A stretch of DNA of 64,000 nucleotides, taken from the NCBI RefSeq assembly GCF_963677005.1, contig NZ_OY781616.1, positions 2,675,001 to 2,739,000 on the forward strand, read 5' to 3'. A program made the translations under genes and the position numbers. Source of the stretch: Maridesulfovibrio sp. (lineage in GTDB: Bacteria; Desulfobacterota; Desulfovibrionia; Desulfovibrionales; Desulfovibrionaceae). The notes beneath the pieces are model-generated. The model did no database searches. It was not told where the DNA came from and saw only the letters and a list, made by a program, of their open reading frames with translations. This document shows, in pieces, positions 26,405 to 37,974 of this stretch. Positions within the stretch are counted from its first letter, which is position 1. Every line of letters begins with the position of its first letter.

Positions 26405-27079
26405 CTAAAACCCCTGCTCAAGCGGCGGATTGACAAGGATAGTGCAGTCTGCCGGAGCGGCAGGGATTGATGATTCGTCAAGCCTGACGAATCGGCCGTG
26501 CATGGAAAGCCTTCCCGTTGCCAGCCACTGAATGGCCTGCGGCAGGACACGGTGTTCCTGCACAAGAATTCTCTTGCGCAGTTCCTCCACATCCTCTCCG
26601 GGATAAGCCGGTACAGCACACTGGATGATGATCGCCCCGTGGTCCATTTTTTCGTCCACAAAATGCACCGTGCATCCGGCCAGCCGGACTCCGTACTCAG
26701 CGGCGTCTCCCTGACCGTCCACCCCGGCAAAGCTGGGCAGCAGAGCAGGATGGATGTTGATCACCCTGCCGGGAAAGGCATTCAGAAAAACAGGAGTGAT
26801 GATGCGCATGAATCCGGCCATGACCACGGCTTCGACACCGGCGTCCTTAAGGATACGCACCATTTCGGAATCGAATTCCTCGCGGGAACCGAAATCCTTA
26901 TGGTTTAAGGTCGCCGTAGGAATTCCATGCTTTTCGGCCCGCACAAGACCGTAAGCCCCGGCTCTGTTGGAAAGGACCATCCTTATGTCCACATCAAGAA
27001 TCCCCTGCTCGGTTTTATCAATGATGGACTGAAGGTTGGACCCCCCACCGGATATCAGCACAGCGACTGGTAAACTCAA
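26405..27079 (-). CDS. purN: Phosphoribosylglycinamide formyltransferase
   Basis: 224 residues, normal length. It formylates GAR with 10-formyl-THF, step three of purine synthesis. Seen: LISGGGSNLQSIID (phosphate loop), VVMAGFMRIITP, NIHPALLPSFAGVDGQG with the catalytic Asn-x-His, and TVHFVDEKMDHGAIIIQ with the catalytic Asp. It is the only purine gene here, flanked on both sides by repeat-bearing gaps. GGAG-like AATTG precedes the ATG weakly. Confidence 0.95.
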   Translation of the reverse strand: MSLPVAVLISGGGSNLQSIIDKTEQGILDVDIRMVLSNRAGAYGLVRAEKHGIPTATLNHKDFGSREEFDSEMVRILKDAGVEAVVMAGFMRIITPVFLNAFPGRVINIHPALLPSFAGVDGQGDAAEYGVRLAGCTVHFVDEKMDHGAIIIQCAVPAYPGEDVEELRKRILVQEHRVLPQAIQWLATGRLSMHGRFVRLDESSIPAAPADCTILVNPPLEQGF

Positions 27080-27204
27080 TTGTTGCTCCGCATAAAAATT
27101 TCTCTCCCCAGACAGGAAGAGGTTACACCTATTGTTGAATGCAGTCGTAATACATTAAAAACTTAAAACGCTTATTTTCTTTAAATGGCGTTTTATCATA
27201 CAAA

Positions 27205-27276
27205 GCGGCGAAGCCTTATCAAAAAGGTTTGGGATTCTAAAACCCTTTTCAAAGGGTTTTAGGCCCCCGGCAGGCC
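27205..27276 (+). repeat. Dispersed intergenic repeat, family A, copy 1
   Basis: Order of words: GGCGAAGCC, an A-rich tract, GTTTGGGATTCT, the hairpin AAAACCCTTT / AAAGGGTTTT, then AGGCCCCCGGCAGG. The same order with small changes is at 28971-29051 (reverse strand) and 37875-37953. Confidence 0.75.
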
Positions 27277-27369
27277 TTACAGTCGCTTAACGAAAAGCTT
27301 TGCTTTGAGTTTTAGCGATCTGTTGAGAGCAGAGATGCCGTCGGAGACATCCTCACCGCAATACACAGA

Positions 27370-27395
27370 GAAAGAGGGGCATAAAGCCCCTCTCT
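27370..27395 (-). terminator. Terminator of cobA-hemD
   Basis: Read on the minus strand: 8-bp stem AGAGGGGC / GCCCCTCT with a 5-base loop, then a T/C-rich tail, five bases past the cobA-hemD stop. Confidence 0.75.
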
Positions 27396-27399
27396 TCAA

Positions 27400-28920
27400 T
27401 TATTCTGCAGCTTCCTGCACCAGAACATCAACCAGCGCCGGGATGGTGTAATCATCCGGCTGTATGTCCGGCTCAAAGCCGAACTTTTCAAGGGTTCTGG
27501 TGGTTACCGGGCCTATACAGGCTATTTTTACAGCATCCTTGTACTTGTGGAAAGTCTCCGGCTCAATGAGATTGAAAAAATTTTCCACCGTGCTGGAACT
27601 GGTGAAGGTCAGGTAATGAATCTTACCGGCCTTGAGGGCATCGGCAACGGGACCGGGATCGTTATCCGCAAGTCCGGTCTCATACACGGGCAGGACCGTT
27701 ACATCGGCCCCGGCCTTGCGAAGCTCTTCCGGCAGCACTTCGCGGGCAACCTTTGCTCTGGGAATGAGAACCTTCTTCCCTTTGATACCTCTTTCCAGCA
27801 GCCCGGAGACAACTCCTTCGGCAACATATTTTTCCGGCACGAAATCGGGTTTGATTCCTTTGGCGACCAGAGCATCGGCCGTTGCGGGGCCGATCGCGGC
27901 GATCTCAAGGCCTGCGAAGGCACGGGCATCAAGACCGGTCTCGTCGAGCTGATTGAAAAAGTGCTTCACGCCGTTTACGGAGGTGAATATCAGCCAGTCC
28001 CAGCCGGAAAGGGCCTTGATTTCTTTCCGGACAGCGGAATAGTCTTCCAGCGGGGTGATGCTTATGGTCGGGAATTCGTAGACGCAGGCTCCGAGACGAC
28101 CGAGGGTGGAAACAAGCCCGCTGGCCTGTTCACGGGCACGGGTGACAACCACGCCCTTATTCAGCAGCGGACGCTTCTCGAACCATCCGAGCTTGTCGTG
28201 CAGGGAGCAAACTCCGCCGACAACGATGATGGACGGGGCCTTGAATTTGCGGTTTTCCGCTTCCTCGGCAACGTTTTCAAGGGTTGAAACAAAGGATTCC
28301 TGATTGCAGCGGGTCCCCCAGCGGACAAGGGCGACCGGGGTTTCGGGATCACGCCCGTTGGAAATAAGATTTTCCGCGATCATGGGCAGATTCTTTACGC
28401 CCATGTAGAAAACCAGAGTACTGGTGGATTTTGCGTAAACTTCCCAGTTGTGCCCGGTTTTTTCCTTGGTGGGATCTTCATGCCCGGTAATGAAACAGAC
28501 CGAGGTGGTGAAATCGCGGTGGGTAACCGGAATGCCGGCATAGGCGGGAGCGGCAACACCGGCGGTGATACCGGGAATGACTTCAAAGTCTATTCCGGCC
28601 TCGACCAGTTCCTCGGCCTCTTCGCCGCCGCGTCCGAATACATAGGGATCGCCGCCCTTGAGCCGGGCAATGATCTTGCCTTCCCCGGCTTTGGCAACAA
28701 TGAGCTCGTTGATCTTGTCCTGCGGCAGGGTGTGGTCTCCACCCTTTTTGCCCACGTAGATCACTTCGGCTCCGGCCTTGGCATAGTTGAGGAAATCAGC
28801 GTTGGCCAGATAGTCGTAGATGAGCACATCAGCGGTTTCCAGCACTTCCCTGGCCTTGACAGTGAGCAGGCCGGGATCGCCGGGACCTGCGCCGATTAAA
28901 TAAACCAAACCCTTACCCAT
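27400..28920 (-). CDS. cobA-hemD: Fused uroporphyrinogen-III C-methyltransferase / uroporphyrinogen-III synthase
   Basis: 506 residues from ATG 28920; a GTG nine bases upstream is a less good start given AGAGGG. Domain 1 (about 1-245) is a SAM-dependent CobA: YLIGAGPGDPGLLTVKA, VYVGKKGGDHTLPQ, RLKGGDPYVFGRGGEEAEEL, PGITAGVAAPAYAGIPVTHR. It makes precorrin-2. Domain 2 (about 255-505) is HemD, which closes and flips hydroxymethylbilane: VVVTRAREQASGL, FTSVNGVKHFF, AIGPATADAL, FTSSSTVENFF. The fusion channels uroporphyrinogen III into siroheme and cobalamin. In sulfate reducers siroheme is needed by sulfite reductase. Confidence 0.95.
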   Translation of the reverse strand: MGKGLVYLIGAGPGDPGLLTVKAREVLETADVLIYDYLANADFLNYAKAGAEVIYVGKKGGDHTLPQDKINELIVAKAGEGKIIARLKGGDPYVFGRGGEEAEELVEAGIDFEVIPGITAGVAAPAYAGIPVTHRDFTTSVCFITGHEDPTKEKTGHNWEVYAKSTSTLVFYMGVKNLPMIAENLISNGRDPETPVALVRWGTRCNQESFVSTLENVAEEAENRKFKAPSIIVVGGVCSLHDKLGWFEKRPLLNKGVVVTRAREQASGLVSTLGRLGACVYEFPTISITPLEDYSAVRKEIKALSGWDWLIFTSVNGVKHFFNQLDETGLDARAFAGLEIAAIGPATADALVAKGIKPDFVPEKYVAEGVVSGLLERGIKGKKVLIPRAKVAREVLPEELRKAGADVTVLPVYETGLADNDPGPVADALKAGKIHYLTFTSSSTVENFFNLIEPETFHKYKDAVKIACIGPVTTRTLEKFGFEPDIQPDDYTIPALVDVLVQEAAE

Positions 28921-28970
28921 ATATTTCACCCTCTCTTTGTGTGCCTTTATTGTACCGGCCAGATGTAAAT

Positions 28971-29051
28971 GGCCTTCGGCGACCCTGCCGGGGGCCTCAA
29001 ACCCTTTGAAAAGGGTTTGAGAATCCCAAACTTTTTTAACAGGGCTTTGCC
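28971..29051 (-). repeat. Dispersed intergenic repeat, family A, copy 2
   Basis: Reverse-oriented copy: on the minus strand it reads GGCAAAGCC, A-rich tract, GTTTGGGATTCT, hairpin AAACCCTTT / AAAGGGTTT, GAGGCCCCCGGCAGGG, CGCCGAAGGCC. Confidence 0.75.
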
Positions 29052-29160
29052 ACTTAAATGACTAATCATCAGCCTTAAACTATCAGGGTTTCCAAAGGCC
29101 CATCAACCCTTAGGCGAGAAGCTTTGCTTCGAGTCTTAGGGATGTGGAGAGCAGCGATGG

Positions 29161-29220
29161 ATTATCCCCTTTGGCCGTCGGAGACGAAATCAAATTATCA
29201 AAAGTGCGAAGCGCATCAAA
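29161..29220 (-). repeat. Dispersed intergenic repeat, family B, copy 2
   Basis: On the minus strand: TTTGATGCGCTTCGC, ATTTGAT-like linker, GTCTCCGACGG, then CCAAAGGGGATAAT. It matches copies at 26206 and 38788 in word order. Confidence 0.65.
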
Positions 29221-29246
29221 TCCAATTTTTTAAATGCCTAATTACA

Positions 29247-29272
29247 CCGGGGAGGCGGTCAGTCCTCCCCGG
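29247..29272. terminator. GC-rich hairpin downstream of valS
   Basis: Perfect 9-bp stem CCGGGGAGG / CCTCCCCGG. On the minus strand it follows the valS stop by about 10 bases; the tail is TGTAATTA, not a clean T run, so termination strength is uncertain. Confidence 0.55.
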
Positions 29273-29282
29273 CCCTGATATC

Positions 29283-31937
<2,655 letters not shown>

Positions 31938-32165
31938 ATGAGAACTCCTGTCTTGATATAAATTCCTGAGCAGAACTGAACCGGAGGAACATCCACCTGG
32001 GATTTCCATTCGGGATTTGATCTGCTAAGTTTGTTTCATTATAATGTTTTTTGAAAAGATGTGCTTTGCCGGACCGTTTTTTTCCGTGTATCAAAAGAAC
32101 CGGGTCCAAAGCGAAGCTCCCGCCTCGTCAACTTGCGTTACACACACTTATAAAGAGACACGATC

Positions 32166-33410
32166 ATGTCAAGTATCTATATACTATGGGACGACTCCCA
32201 CATCTGGGGACTTCTGATAAAAAGAGCCCTTGAAGCATGGAACATCGACCATGAACTGGTGCGTGGGCATCAAATAGCGCAGGGACTGCTCGCAGGCAAG
32301 CCCCCGGCCGCACTCATCGTTCCGGGAGGCTGGGCCAAGGGAAAAGCCCTGCATCTCGGGGGCCCCGGAATCCTGGCCATACAGAAATACGTGGGAGAGG
32401 GCGGCAACTACCTGGGATTCTGCGGCGGCGCAGGACTGGGACTTTCAGGAGCGGGAGGACTCGGCCTGAGCTGCTGGGAACGAAAGGGCTTCGAGAACAG
32501 GCTGCATCATTTTCTGAGCGGACACATCAATCTTAAACTGGATGTCGGCAACCCGCTGGTCCCGGAAAGTCTGGGTGATACGGCTCTGGTTCCGGTCTGG
32601 TGGCCCGGTCAGTTTTCCCCGCAGCACTGCGACTCCACCACTACGCTTGGAAGATATCGCGAACCCGGACATGATTTCTGGGTGGCGGACCTCTGCGTGG
32701 GCGGACTGCCCGAAGGGACCCTTTCCGACTGGGAAAACATGTACGGAATAAATCTGCTCCCGGATTTCCTGCATGACCGCCCGGCCATTGTGACCGGGGC
32801 ATCGGGCAAGGGCAGATTCATCCTGAGCTACCCGCATCTGGAGACCCCGGCCTCACCGCAGGCCAATGCGTGGCTTTCACACATACTGGACACCCTGCTT
32901 GAAAACGGAACGACCAAGCGCCCTGCCCTGCCCGCATGGGAACTGGCAACCACCCCGGTACAATGGAATGAACCGGAACTTCTGTCCGTGCGCAACTCCC
33001 TTGAAAAAATCATCGCCACCGGACAGGGGCACTTCCTCCTCTTCTGGCGCAACCCCTGGCTGCTCGGCTGGAGGCGGGGAATACCCGGAGCGGCCCTGAA
33101 CAGCCTGTTCGCTCTTGTATGCAAAGTTATTTCCACCGAACCTGGCAGCGAGTCCATGCAGTTCTGGAACTCAGTCAAAGATGAATTCATGACTTACATG
33201 GATATTTTCGAAAAAGGAGTCACCGGATACCTGCTGGCCGAACGCTTTGCCATGACCATGCGCTCTCTTGAACCTGATACTGTTTTCCCGCGCGGACTGC
33301 AGGAACAGCGCAACGGACTTTTCGGTCCACCGCCCGGAGCAGGAGGAATATATGCAAAGCTTCTTTCGGTGATGGAAGAGCTTGTCTGGATGATGGACAA
33401 AGAAATATAG
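32166..33410 (+). CDS. BPL_N domain protein (glutamine-amidotransferase-like)
   Basis: 414 residues. The N-terminal half resembles the BPL_N domain found at the N-terminus of eukaryotic biotin-protein ligase: IYILWDDSHIWGLLIKRAL, ALIVPGGWAKGKAL, NYLGFCGGAGLGLS. The last holds the Cys of the class I amidotransferase-like nucleophile elbow. No biotin-ligase catalytic domain is fused. The rest (about 250-414) is helical. Function unknown; stand-alone BPL_N proteins are recurrent in Desulfovibrio-type genomes. It is divergent from valS with a 228-base gap. Confidence 0.75.
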   Translation: MSSIYILWDDSHIWGLLIKRALEAWNIDHELVRGHQIAQGLLAGKPPAALIVPGGWAKGKALHLGGPGILAIQKYVGEGGNYLGFCGGAGLGLSGAGGLGLSCWERKGFENRLHHFLSGHINLKLDVGNPLVPESLGDTALVPVWWPGQFSPQHCDSTTTLGRYREPGHDFWVADLCVGGLPEGTLSDWENMYGINLLPDFLHDRPAIVTGASGKGRFILSYPHLETPASPQANAWLSHILDTLLENGTTKRPALPAWELATTPVQWNEPELLSVRNSLEKIIATGQGHFLLFWRNPWLLGWRRGIPGAALNSLFALVCKVISTEPGSESMQFWNSVKDEFMTYMDIFEKGVTGYLLAERFAMTMRSLEPDTVFPRGLQEQRNGLFGPPPGAGGIYAKLLSVMEELVWMMDKEI

Positions 33411-33567
33411 TCACTTTTATCTTCACATAACAGCAGACTTAGTTTGAACATACGGCATTTCTCGGTTAGAGTTTCATCAAATGGATTGAAAGTACACCAG
33501 CACGCATAAGTGCCGGTTTGCCTTTTACGAGCATGGCAGTCCAGGACTCAAGCCGACAATTGATCCG

Positions 33568-35520
33568 ATGACAAAAAAAACAACACCCGCAAGAGGCGCG
33601 GAAAAGCGCCACAGAAGCTCCGGCCCGAAAGAACAAAGCCGGGACGCCAGCCTTGAGTTCAAAACAACTCCGGACAAGATGGCAGCCTTTATTTCGTCCT
33701 ATACCCCGGCACAGGGTGACGGGGAACAGATTTCCATTGAGCTTATGGAACGGGAGCTTGAAAGGTCCGGTCACAAAGGGCAACTTGACCCGGACGGTGC
33801 CAATTTCGCCCTCAAACGGGCCAAAGAAGGAAAAAGCATCATAAATGTCGCGCTTGTCCGAGGAACTTACCCACAAAACGCCCATGACGGCATGATCATC
33901 ACCGATGCCGACCTTGCTTTCCCGGTGCTTCCGGGGATGGAATTCGGCAGGTTGAGCCCCGCAGGTCCGGCAGCTCCCGGCCTCAATCTGGTCGGTGAGG
34001 AAGTCCCGCCCGCAGACACCCATAAACCTGTTCCGCTGAACGTCAGAAAGGATGGAGGGTGCACCCACAACGCCCAGACAGGAGCCCTTGTTTCCGAGCG
34101 TTACGGCATTGTAAAGACCGCAGACAACGAAATTTATGTGGATTCGCTGATCAGAATTTCCCCGGACGCCATGCAGGTCAGCGCCATGTTCTACCCTCAT
34201 GACTGCTACAGAATGCGCTATGACATCAGCAGCATCAAACATGCGCTGGATAACCTCGGGATAAGCCGGCCGATTCAGCACGCGGCCTGCCAGACAGCCT
34301 TGACAAAAGCCCGGGAGAGCAGCCACGCCTGTGAAGCTGTCATTGTGCAGGGGACCGAACCGGTTCCGGGCAAGGACGGTTATTTCGAATACGCAAGTAG
34401 GGAAAAAACCGGTTCAGTAGGCACAACCGGCGAAGATGACCGCATCGACTTCAAGGACCGGGGTGTGCATCCGATGGTAAATCCCGGTGATGTAATCGGT
34501 AAAATTCATCCGCCGGTGGAAGGCAAGGCCGGAGAGGATGTATACGGAAGGCTGACACCGCCTCCGGGAGGCAACCCGCTTGAAATCCGTCCGGGTCCCG
34601 GCGTGGCCCCGCTGGATGACGGCATATCCTACACGGCCACCACAACCGGTATTGTTCACATTGAGGCAGGTCTCATCTCCGTCACCGATGTGCTGGTGAC
34701 CAAGGGAGATGTGAACTATTCCACCGGGCATATCCGTCTTGAAAAGGGGTCCGTCCATGTCAGCGGCTCCATCCGCGAAGGTTTTTCGGTGGAAGCACCG
34801 GAACATATCGTGGTTCAGGAATCCGTGGAAGGGTCAAAGGTCACTGCCGGAGGAGACATCGAGGTTAAAGGCGGGTTGGTCATGGCCGGAAAAGGTTCCA
34901 TTAAAGCAGGCGGAACACTCACGGCCCAATTCTCCTCCAACGCCCGGATTGAATGCGGCGACGAACTTCTCATCACCAACGAGATCACCAACAGCATAAT
35001 CCATTGCAAAGGCCCTGTAACGGCCCACGGAGGAAAAGGAATTATTCAGGGCGGGACGGTGATGTCCGCAACCGGAATCGAGGCCAAGGAACTGGGCTCC
35101 GAAATAGGGGTGAAGACAATTGTCGGCATCACGTCCAGACCGCCGGTAAACAGGGAACTGGTCAAGGAAAGAGACGAACTGCGGGCAAGACTGCTGAAAA
35201 TAAATCAGGCGGTAGGCGAAAGTCCCAGTCAGGTCATTCTGGAATCCACCCCTGAGGCAAAACGCCCGCAAATGGAAAAGATTCTGATTCTTCGCGGCCA
35301 GACCAAAATCAAGCTCAAGGAAATCCGCAAGAGACTGGCCGCAGAACTGGATGAGTACTACCGCTCCCTCGAAATGCTCTCCATACGTGTGCATCGGAGG
35401 GTCTATCCGGGTGTGGAGATCAAGATCGGCGGCAAAACGGTCCAGATTGCAAAAACAATAAACAGGATCAAGTTCCGTTTTGACGCCGAGGAACGCGCCA
35501 TCATTGCCGTAAAATTTTAA
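33568..35520 (+). CDS. FapA / DUF342 family protein
   Basis: 650 residues, from an ATG with only a weak ribosome-binding site. The central part (about 200-480) is the DUF342 beta-helix: repeated short strands rich in Gly with motifs PVEGKAGEDVYGRLTPPPGG, GDVNYSTGHIRL, KVTAGGDIEVKGGLVMAGK and STGHIRLEKGSVHVSGSI. The C-terminal part is a coiled coil (KERDELRARLLKINQ) with a final beta segment. FapA-like proteins have been tied to polar localisation and flagellar or cell-shape control in other bacteria; the role here is inference. It converges on cbiD with a 4-base overlap of the stops. Confidence 0.85.
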   Translation: MTKKTTPARGAEKRHRSSGPKEQSRDASLEFKTTPDKMAAFISSYTPAQGDGEQISIELMERELERSGHKGQLDPDGANFALKRAKEGKSIINVALVRGTYPQNAHDGMIITDADLAFPVLPGMEFGRLSPAGPAAPGLNLVGEEVPPADTHKPVPLNVRKDGGCTHNAQTGALVSERYGIVKTADNEIYVDSLIRISPDAMQVSAMFYPHDCYRMRYDISSIKHALDNLGISRPIQHAACQTALTKARESSHACEAVIVQGTEPVPGKDGYFEYASREKTGSVGTTGEDDRIDFKDRGVHPMVNPGDVIGKIHPPVEGKAGEDVYGRLTPPPGGNPLEIRPGPGVAPLDDGISYTATTTGIVHIEAGLISVTDVLVTKGDVNYSTGHIRLEKGSVHVSGSIREGFSVEAPEHIVVQESVEGSKVTAGGDIEVKGGLVMAGKGSIKAGGTLTAQFSSNARIECGDELLITNEITNSIIHCKGPVTAHGGKGIIQGGTVMSATGIEAKELGSEIGVKTIVGITSRPPVNRELVKERDELRARLLKINQAVGESPSQVILESTPEAKRPQMEKILILRGQTKIKLKEIRKRLAAELDEYYRSLEMLSIRVHRRVYPGVEIKIGGKTVQIAKTINRIKFRFDAEERAIIAVKF

Positions 35521-36623
35521 AAGCCGAATTCCGGGCTGCGGTTCAACTGATTACCTTCGAAATCAAAAACGCAATATTCAACCTGAAGATTATTCCCTGC
35601 GAAGGCTTTCGCATTCATGCGTGCTTTTGAGAGCAGCATTTCAATAAAACCGGAGCGTTCTGCCTCCGGGATCATTTCGTAAACCTGCCGGGCCGTGTTG
35701 GCTGTCCTGACTTCAAGGACCAGCTCCGGGGGCAATCCCAAATCCGCGCACCAGTCGGAAAGCAGCATAAAATCCACATCCCAATCTTTTGCATGGGTGT
35801 ATGGAAAACCCTGAGCATGTTTAACCAGCTTTCCGATGAATACGGCCCAGCAAACACGCTTCACCCTTTTGGCTCTGGCCTGCAGCATGGAAAATCTGAA
35901 AAAATCCGCGGCCTGCACCACCTGAACAGGATCGGTTCCGCTAAATCTGTCCAGATAGAATCTTTCACTGCGCCGCCCGGTGGTGAATACAGCCTCTGTG
36001 TACCCGGCCGCCCGGAGAACGCTCAGCGACTGGGCAATGGAAGCCTTCCACGATGCATTGCTGTATGGACGGACAATCCCCTGAGTTCCGAGAATTGATA
36101 TTCCACCCAGAATTCCGAGACGCGAGTTCATTGTCTTAGCGGCAATTTCCTCCCCGCAGGGAACTTCAATGCGGACCGAAACCGTTCCCCTGAAGCCCGG
36201 AGCGAACTCGGCAAGAACCTGCAGGATGCCGGAAATGATCTGCCTGCGCGGGGCAGGGTTGATAGCCGCTTCTCCGACAGGCACAGGCAGTCCGGGCAGG
36301 GTTACGCGCCCCACACCCTTTCCCCCTTCAACCTGCACAGAGAAATCGCGACCGTCATGCAGCTCTACAACGGCATGAATTTCATATCCGTGGGTGGCAT
36401 CGGGGTCATCGCCGCCGTCCTTGATCACTGCGGCCCGCGCAGAGGAAGCGGAAATATCCACCCTTTCAACCGGGATGTTCAGGGTTCCTTTCACCGGCAG
36501 CGGAATACTTACCTCATGCAGGACAGTACCATCCAGCAAGCACCGCAGGGCGGCCATGGCGGCGGCTGTTGCAGACGAGCCGGTTGTGAACCCTTCCCGC
36601 AGGTTTTCAGTCCTTGCGCTCAT
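35517..36623 (-). CDS. cbiD: Cobalt-precorrin-5B (C1)-methyltransferase
   Basis: 368 residues. It methylates C1 of cobalt-precorrin-5B with SAM in the anaerobic (early cobalt insertion) cobalamin route. Seen: REGFTTGSSATAAAMAAL at the N-terminus (family signature), GGDDPDATHGYEIHA, GKGVGRVTLPGLPVPVGE, NSRLGILGGISILGTQGIV. Length is normal. Its first 17 bases overlap the 3' end of dinB on the same strand, so cbiD is probably translated by coupling to dinB. CbiD presence confirms the anaerobic pathway. Confidence 0.95.
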   Translation of the reverse strand: MSARTENLREGFTTGSSATAAAMAALRCLLDGTVLHEVSIPLPVKGTLNIPVERVDISASSARAAVIKDGGDDPDATHGYEIHAVVELHDGRDFSVQVEGGKGVGRVTLPGLPVPVGEAAINPAPRRQIISGILQVLAEFAPGFRGTVSVRIEVPCGEEIAAKTMNSRLGILGGISILGTQGIVRPYSNASWKASIAQSLSVLRAAGYTEAVFTTGRRSERFYLDRFSGTDPVQVVQAADFFRFSMLQARAKRVKRVCWAVFIGKLVKHAQGFPYTHAKDWDVDFMLLSDWCADLGLPPELVLEVRTANTARQVYEMIPEAERSGFIEMLLSKARMNAKAFAGNNLQVEYCVFDFEGNQLNRSPEFGF

Positions 36624-37800
36624 CTTCCAGCAACCGCCCGCGGGTGAGAATATTACGTCCGAATTTCAGGCGGACCTGATCCACAGCCTTGTCCAGACGG
36701 TCCAGCCGTTCACTGTCTTCACGGCCATGCTCATCGTCCAGCAGTGAAAGCTGACGGACCCGCTCACCGAAATTTGAAATTCCTATGCCGATCAACCGCA
36801 CCGGACCGAGAACCCCTTCGCCGTCCAGCAGTTCGCATCCGGTCCTGAAAATAACCCCGGAATTGGAGGTACGATTTTCCAATGTCCGGCTGCGGGTAAT
36901 CTGCCTGAAATCCGGAAACTTGATCTTGAGCGTTACCGTGCGCCCCTTGAGGCCGTGTTTCCTGATGTCGGCAGCGATGCGCTCGGACTGCTTGAGCAAA
37001 AGGGTTTTAAGCACATGAGGATCGGAAACATCCTCGCCGAACGTATTTTCCGCGCTTGAAGATTTCATGGGGCTGCCCACGGTGACCGGGGTGGGATCAA
37101 TTCCGGCACCCTTTTCATGAAGCACCAGCCCTCTCTCGCCGAACCGCTCTTTCCAGAACGCAGCCGGATAGCGGCGCAGGTCTGCAGCAAACCTTATTCC
37201 GAAAGATCTGAGCCGGGGCAGTCCCTTTTTACCGACTCCGGGAATTTTCTCCACAGGCAGCGTTTTAAGAAATTCCTGAACCTGCCCGGCCTCGATTATG
37301 GATATTCCGTCCGGCTTATCAAGATCGGAGGCGATCTTGGCCAGAAACTTCACCGGGGCAATGCCTACGGAAGCGGTAAGCCCGGTAGCAGCCAGAATAT
37401 CCCTTTTGACCGATCGGGCCAGTTCAAGCGGCGGACCGAACAGCTTTTCCGTGCCGGTAATGTCCAGATAGGCTTCATCAATGGAGGCCTGCTCCACCAC
37501 CGGGGAATAATTGCCCAGCACGGCCATGACCTGCCGGGAGATTTCCTTGTAGCGCTCCCTGCTGCCGGACACGACCTGCAGGCCGGGACATAGCTTGAGA
37601 GCCTGATGGACAGGCATTGCAGAGCGCACACCGAATTTCCGGGCCTCGTAGGAAGCAGCGCTTAACACCGCCCTTTTGTGCAGCGAACCCACCCCCACCG
37701 GCTTTCCCCGCAGTTCCGGGTTATCCAGCTGTTCCACGGATGCGAAAAAGGCATCCATGTCTATGTGCATTATGTACTTCTGCATAGGATCACGTGCCAT
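36607..37800 (-). CDS. dinB: DNA polymerase IV (Y-family)
   Basis: 397 residues from ATG 37800. A TTG just upstream and an ATG at 37782 (MQKYIMHIDMD) are alternatives. Translesion polymerase. Catalytic sequence: HIDMDAFFASVEQ (first Asp pair), YRKR-type loop (GVGSLHKRAVLSAASYEAR), QASIDEAYLDIT (Asp-Glu), helix-hairpin-helix LPVEKIPGVGKKG. The little-finger domain follows. No Cys or insertion oddity. It lies between cbiF and cbiD with no SOS-box-like sequence that I could be sure of. Overlaps cbiD by 17 bases. Confidence 0.95.
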   Translation of the reverse strand: MARDPMQKYIMHIDMDAFFASVEQLDNPELRGKPVGVGSLHKRAVLSAASYEARKFGVRSAMPVHQALKLCPGLQVVSGSRERYKEISRQVMAVLGNYSPVVEQASIDEAYLDITGTEKLFGPPLELARSVKRDILAATGLTASVGIAPVKFLAKIASDLDKPDGISIIEAGQVQEFLKTLPVEKIPGVGKKGLPRLRSFGIRFAADLRRYPAAFWKERFGERGLVLHEKGAGIDPTPVTVGSPMKSSSAENTFGEDVSDPHVLKTLLLKQSERIAADIRKHGLKGRTVTLKIKFPDFRQITRSRTLENRTSNSGVIFRTGCELLDGEGVLGPVRLIGIGISNFGERVRQLSLLDDEHGREDSERLDRLDKAVDQVRLKFGRNILTRGRLLEDERKD

Positions 37801-37874
37801 CAAAAATGACCTTAAAACAACTTGTCAAAGTTGAAACGCTCATCTAATCACAACGACATTTTGTGAGATGTAAC

Positions 37875-37953
37875 GGCGAAGCCATATAAAAAAGTTTAGG
37901 ATTCTTAAACCCTTCTCAAAGGGTTTAAGGCCCCCGGCAGGGTTGCCGAAGGC
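37875..37953 (+). repeat. Dispersed intergenic repeat, family A, copy 3
   Basis: Same word order as copies 1 and 2: GGCGAAGCC, A-rich tract, AAGTTTAGGATTCT, hairpin AAACCCTT / AAGGGTTT region, AAGGCCCCCGGCAGGG, TTGCCGAAGGC. It is located between dinB and cbiF. Confidence 0.75.
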
Positions 37954-37974
37954 TTTCTATGACGAAATACCCGG

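Larger units (their letters stand above)
27080..27399. other. Intergenic region holding a family A repeat and a terminator
   Basis: 320 bases between purN and cobA-hemD, no gene. Contents: family A repeat (27205-27276), an associated module (27288-27348) that recurs at 29110-29186, and the cobA-hemD terminator. Confidence 0.7.
28921..29282. other. Intergenic region with family A and B repeats
   Basis: 362 bases between cobA-hemD and valS without a gene. From left: family A copy 2 (28971-29051, reversed), an associated module (29110-29186) shared with 27288-27348, family B copy 2 (29161-29220, reversed), and a GC-rich hairpin at the valS end. Confidence 0.7.
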
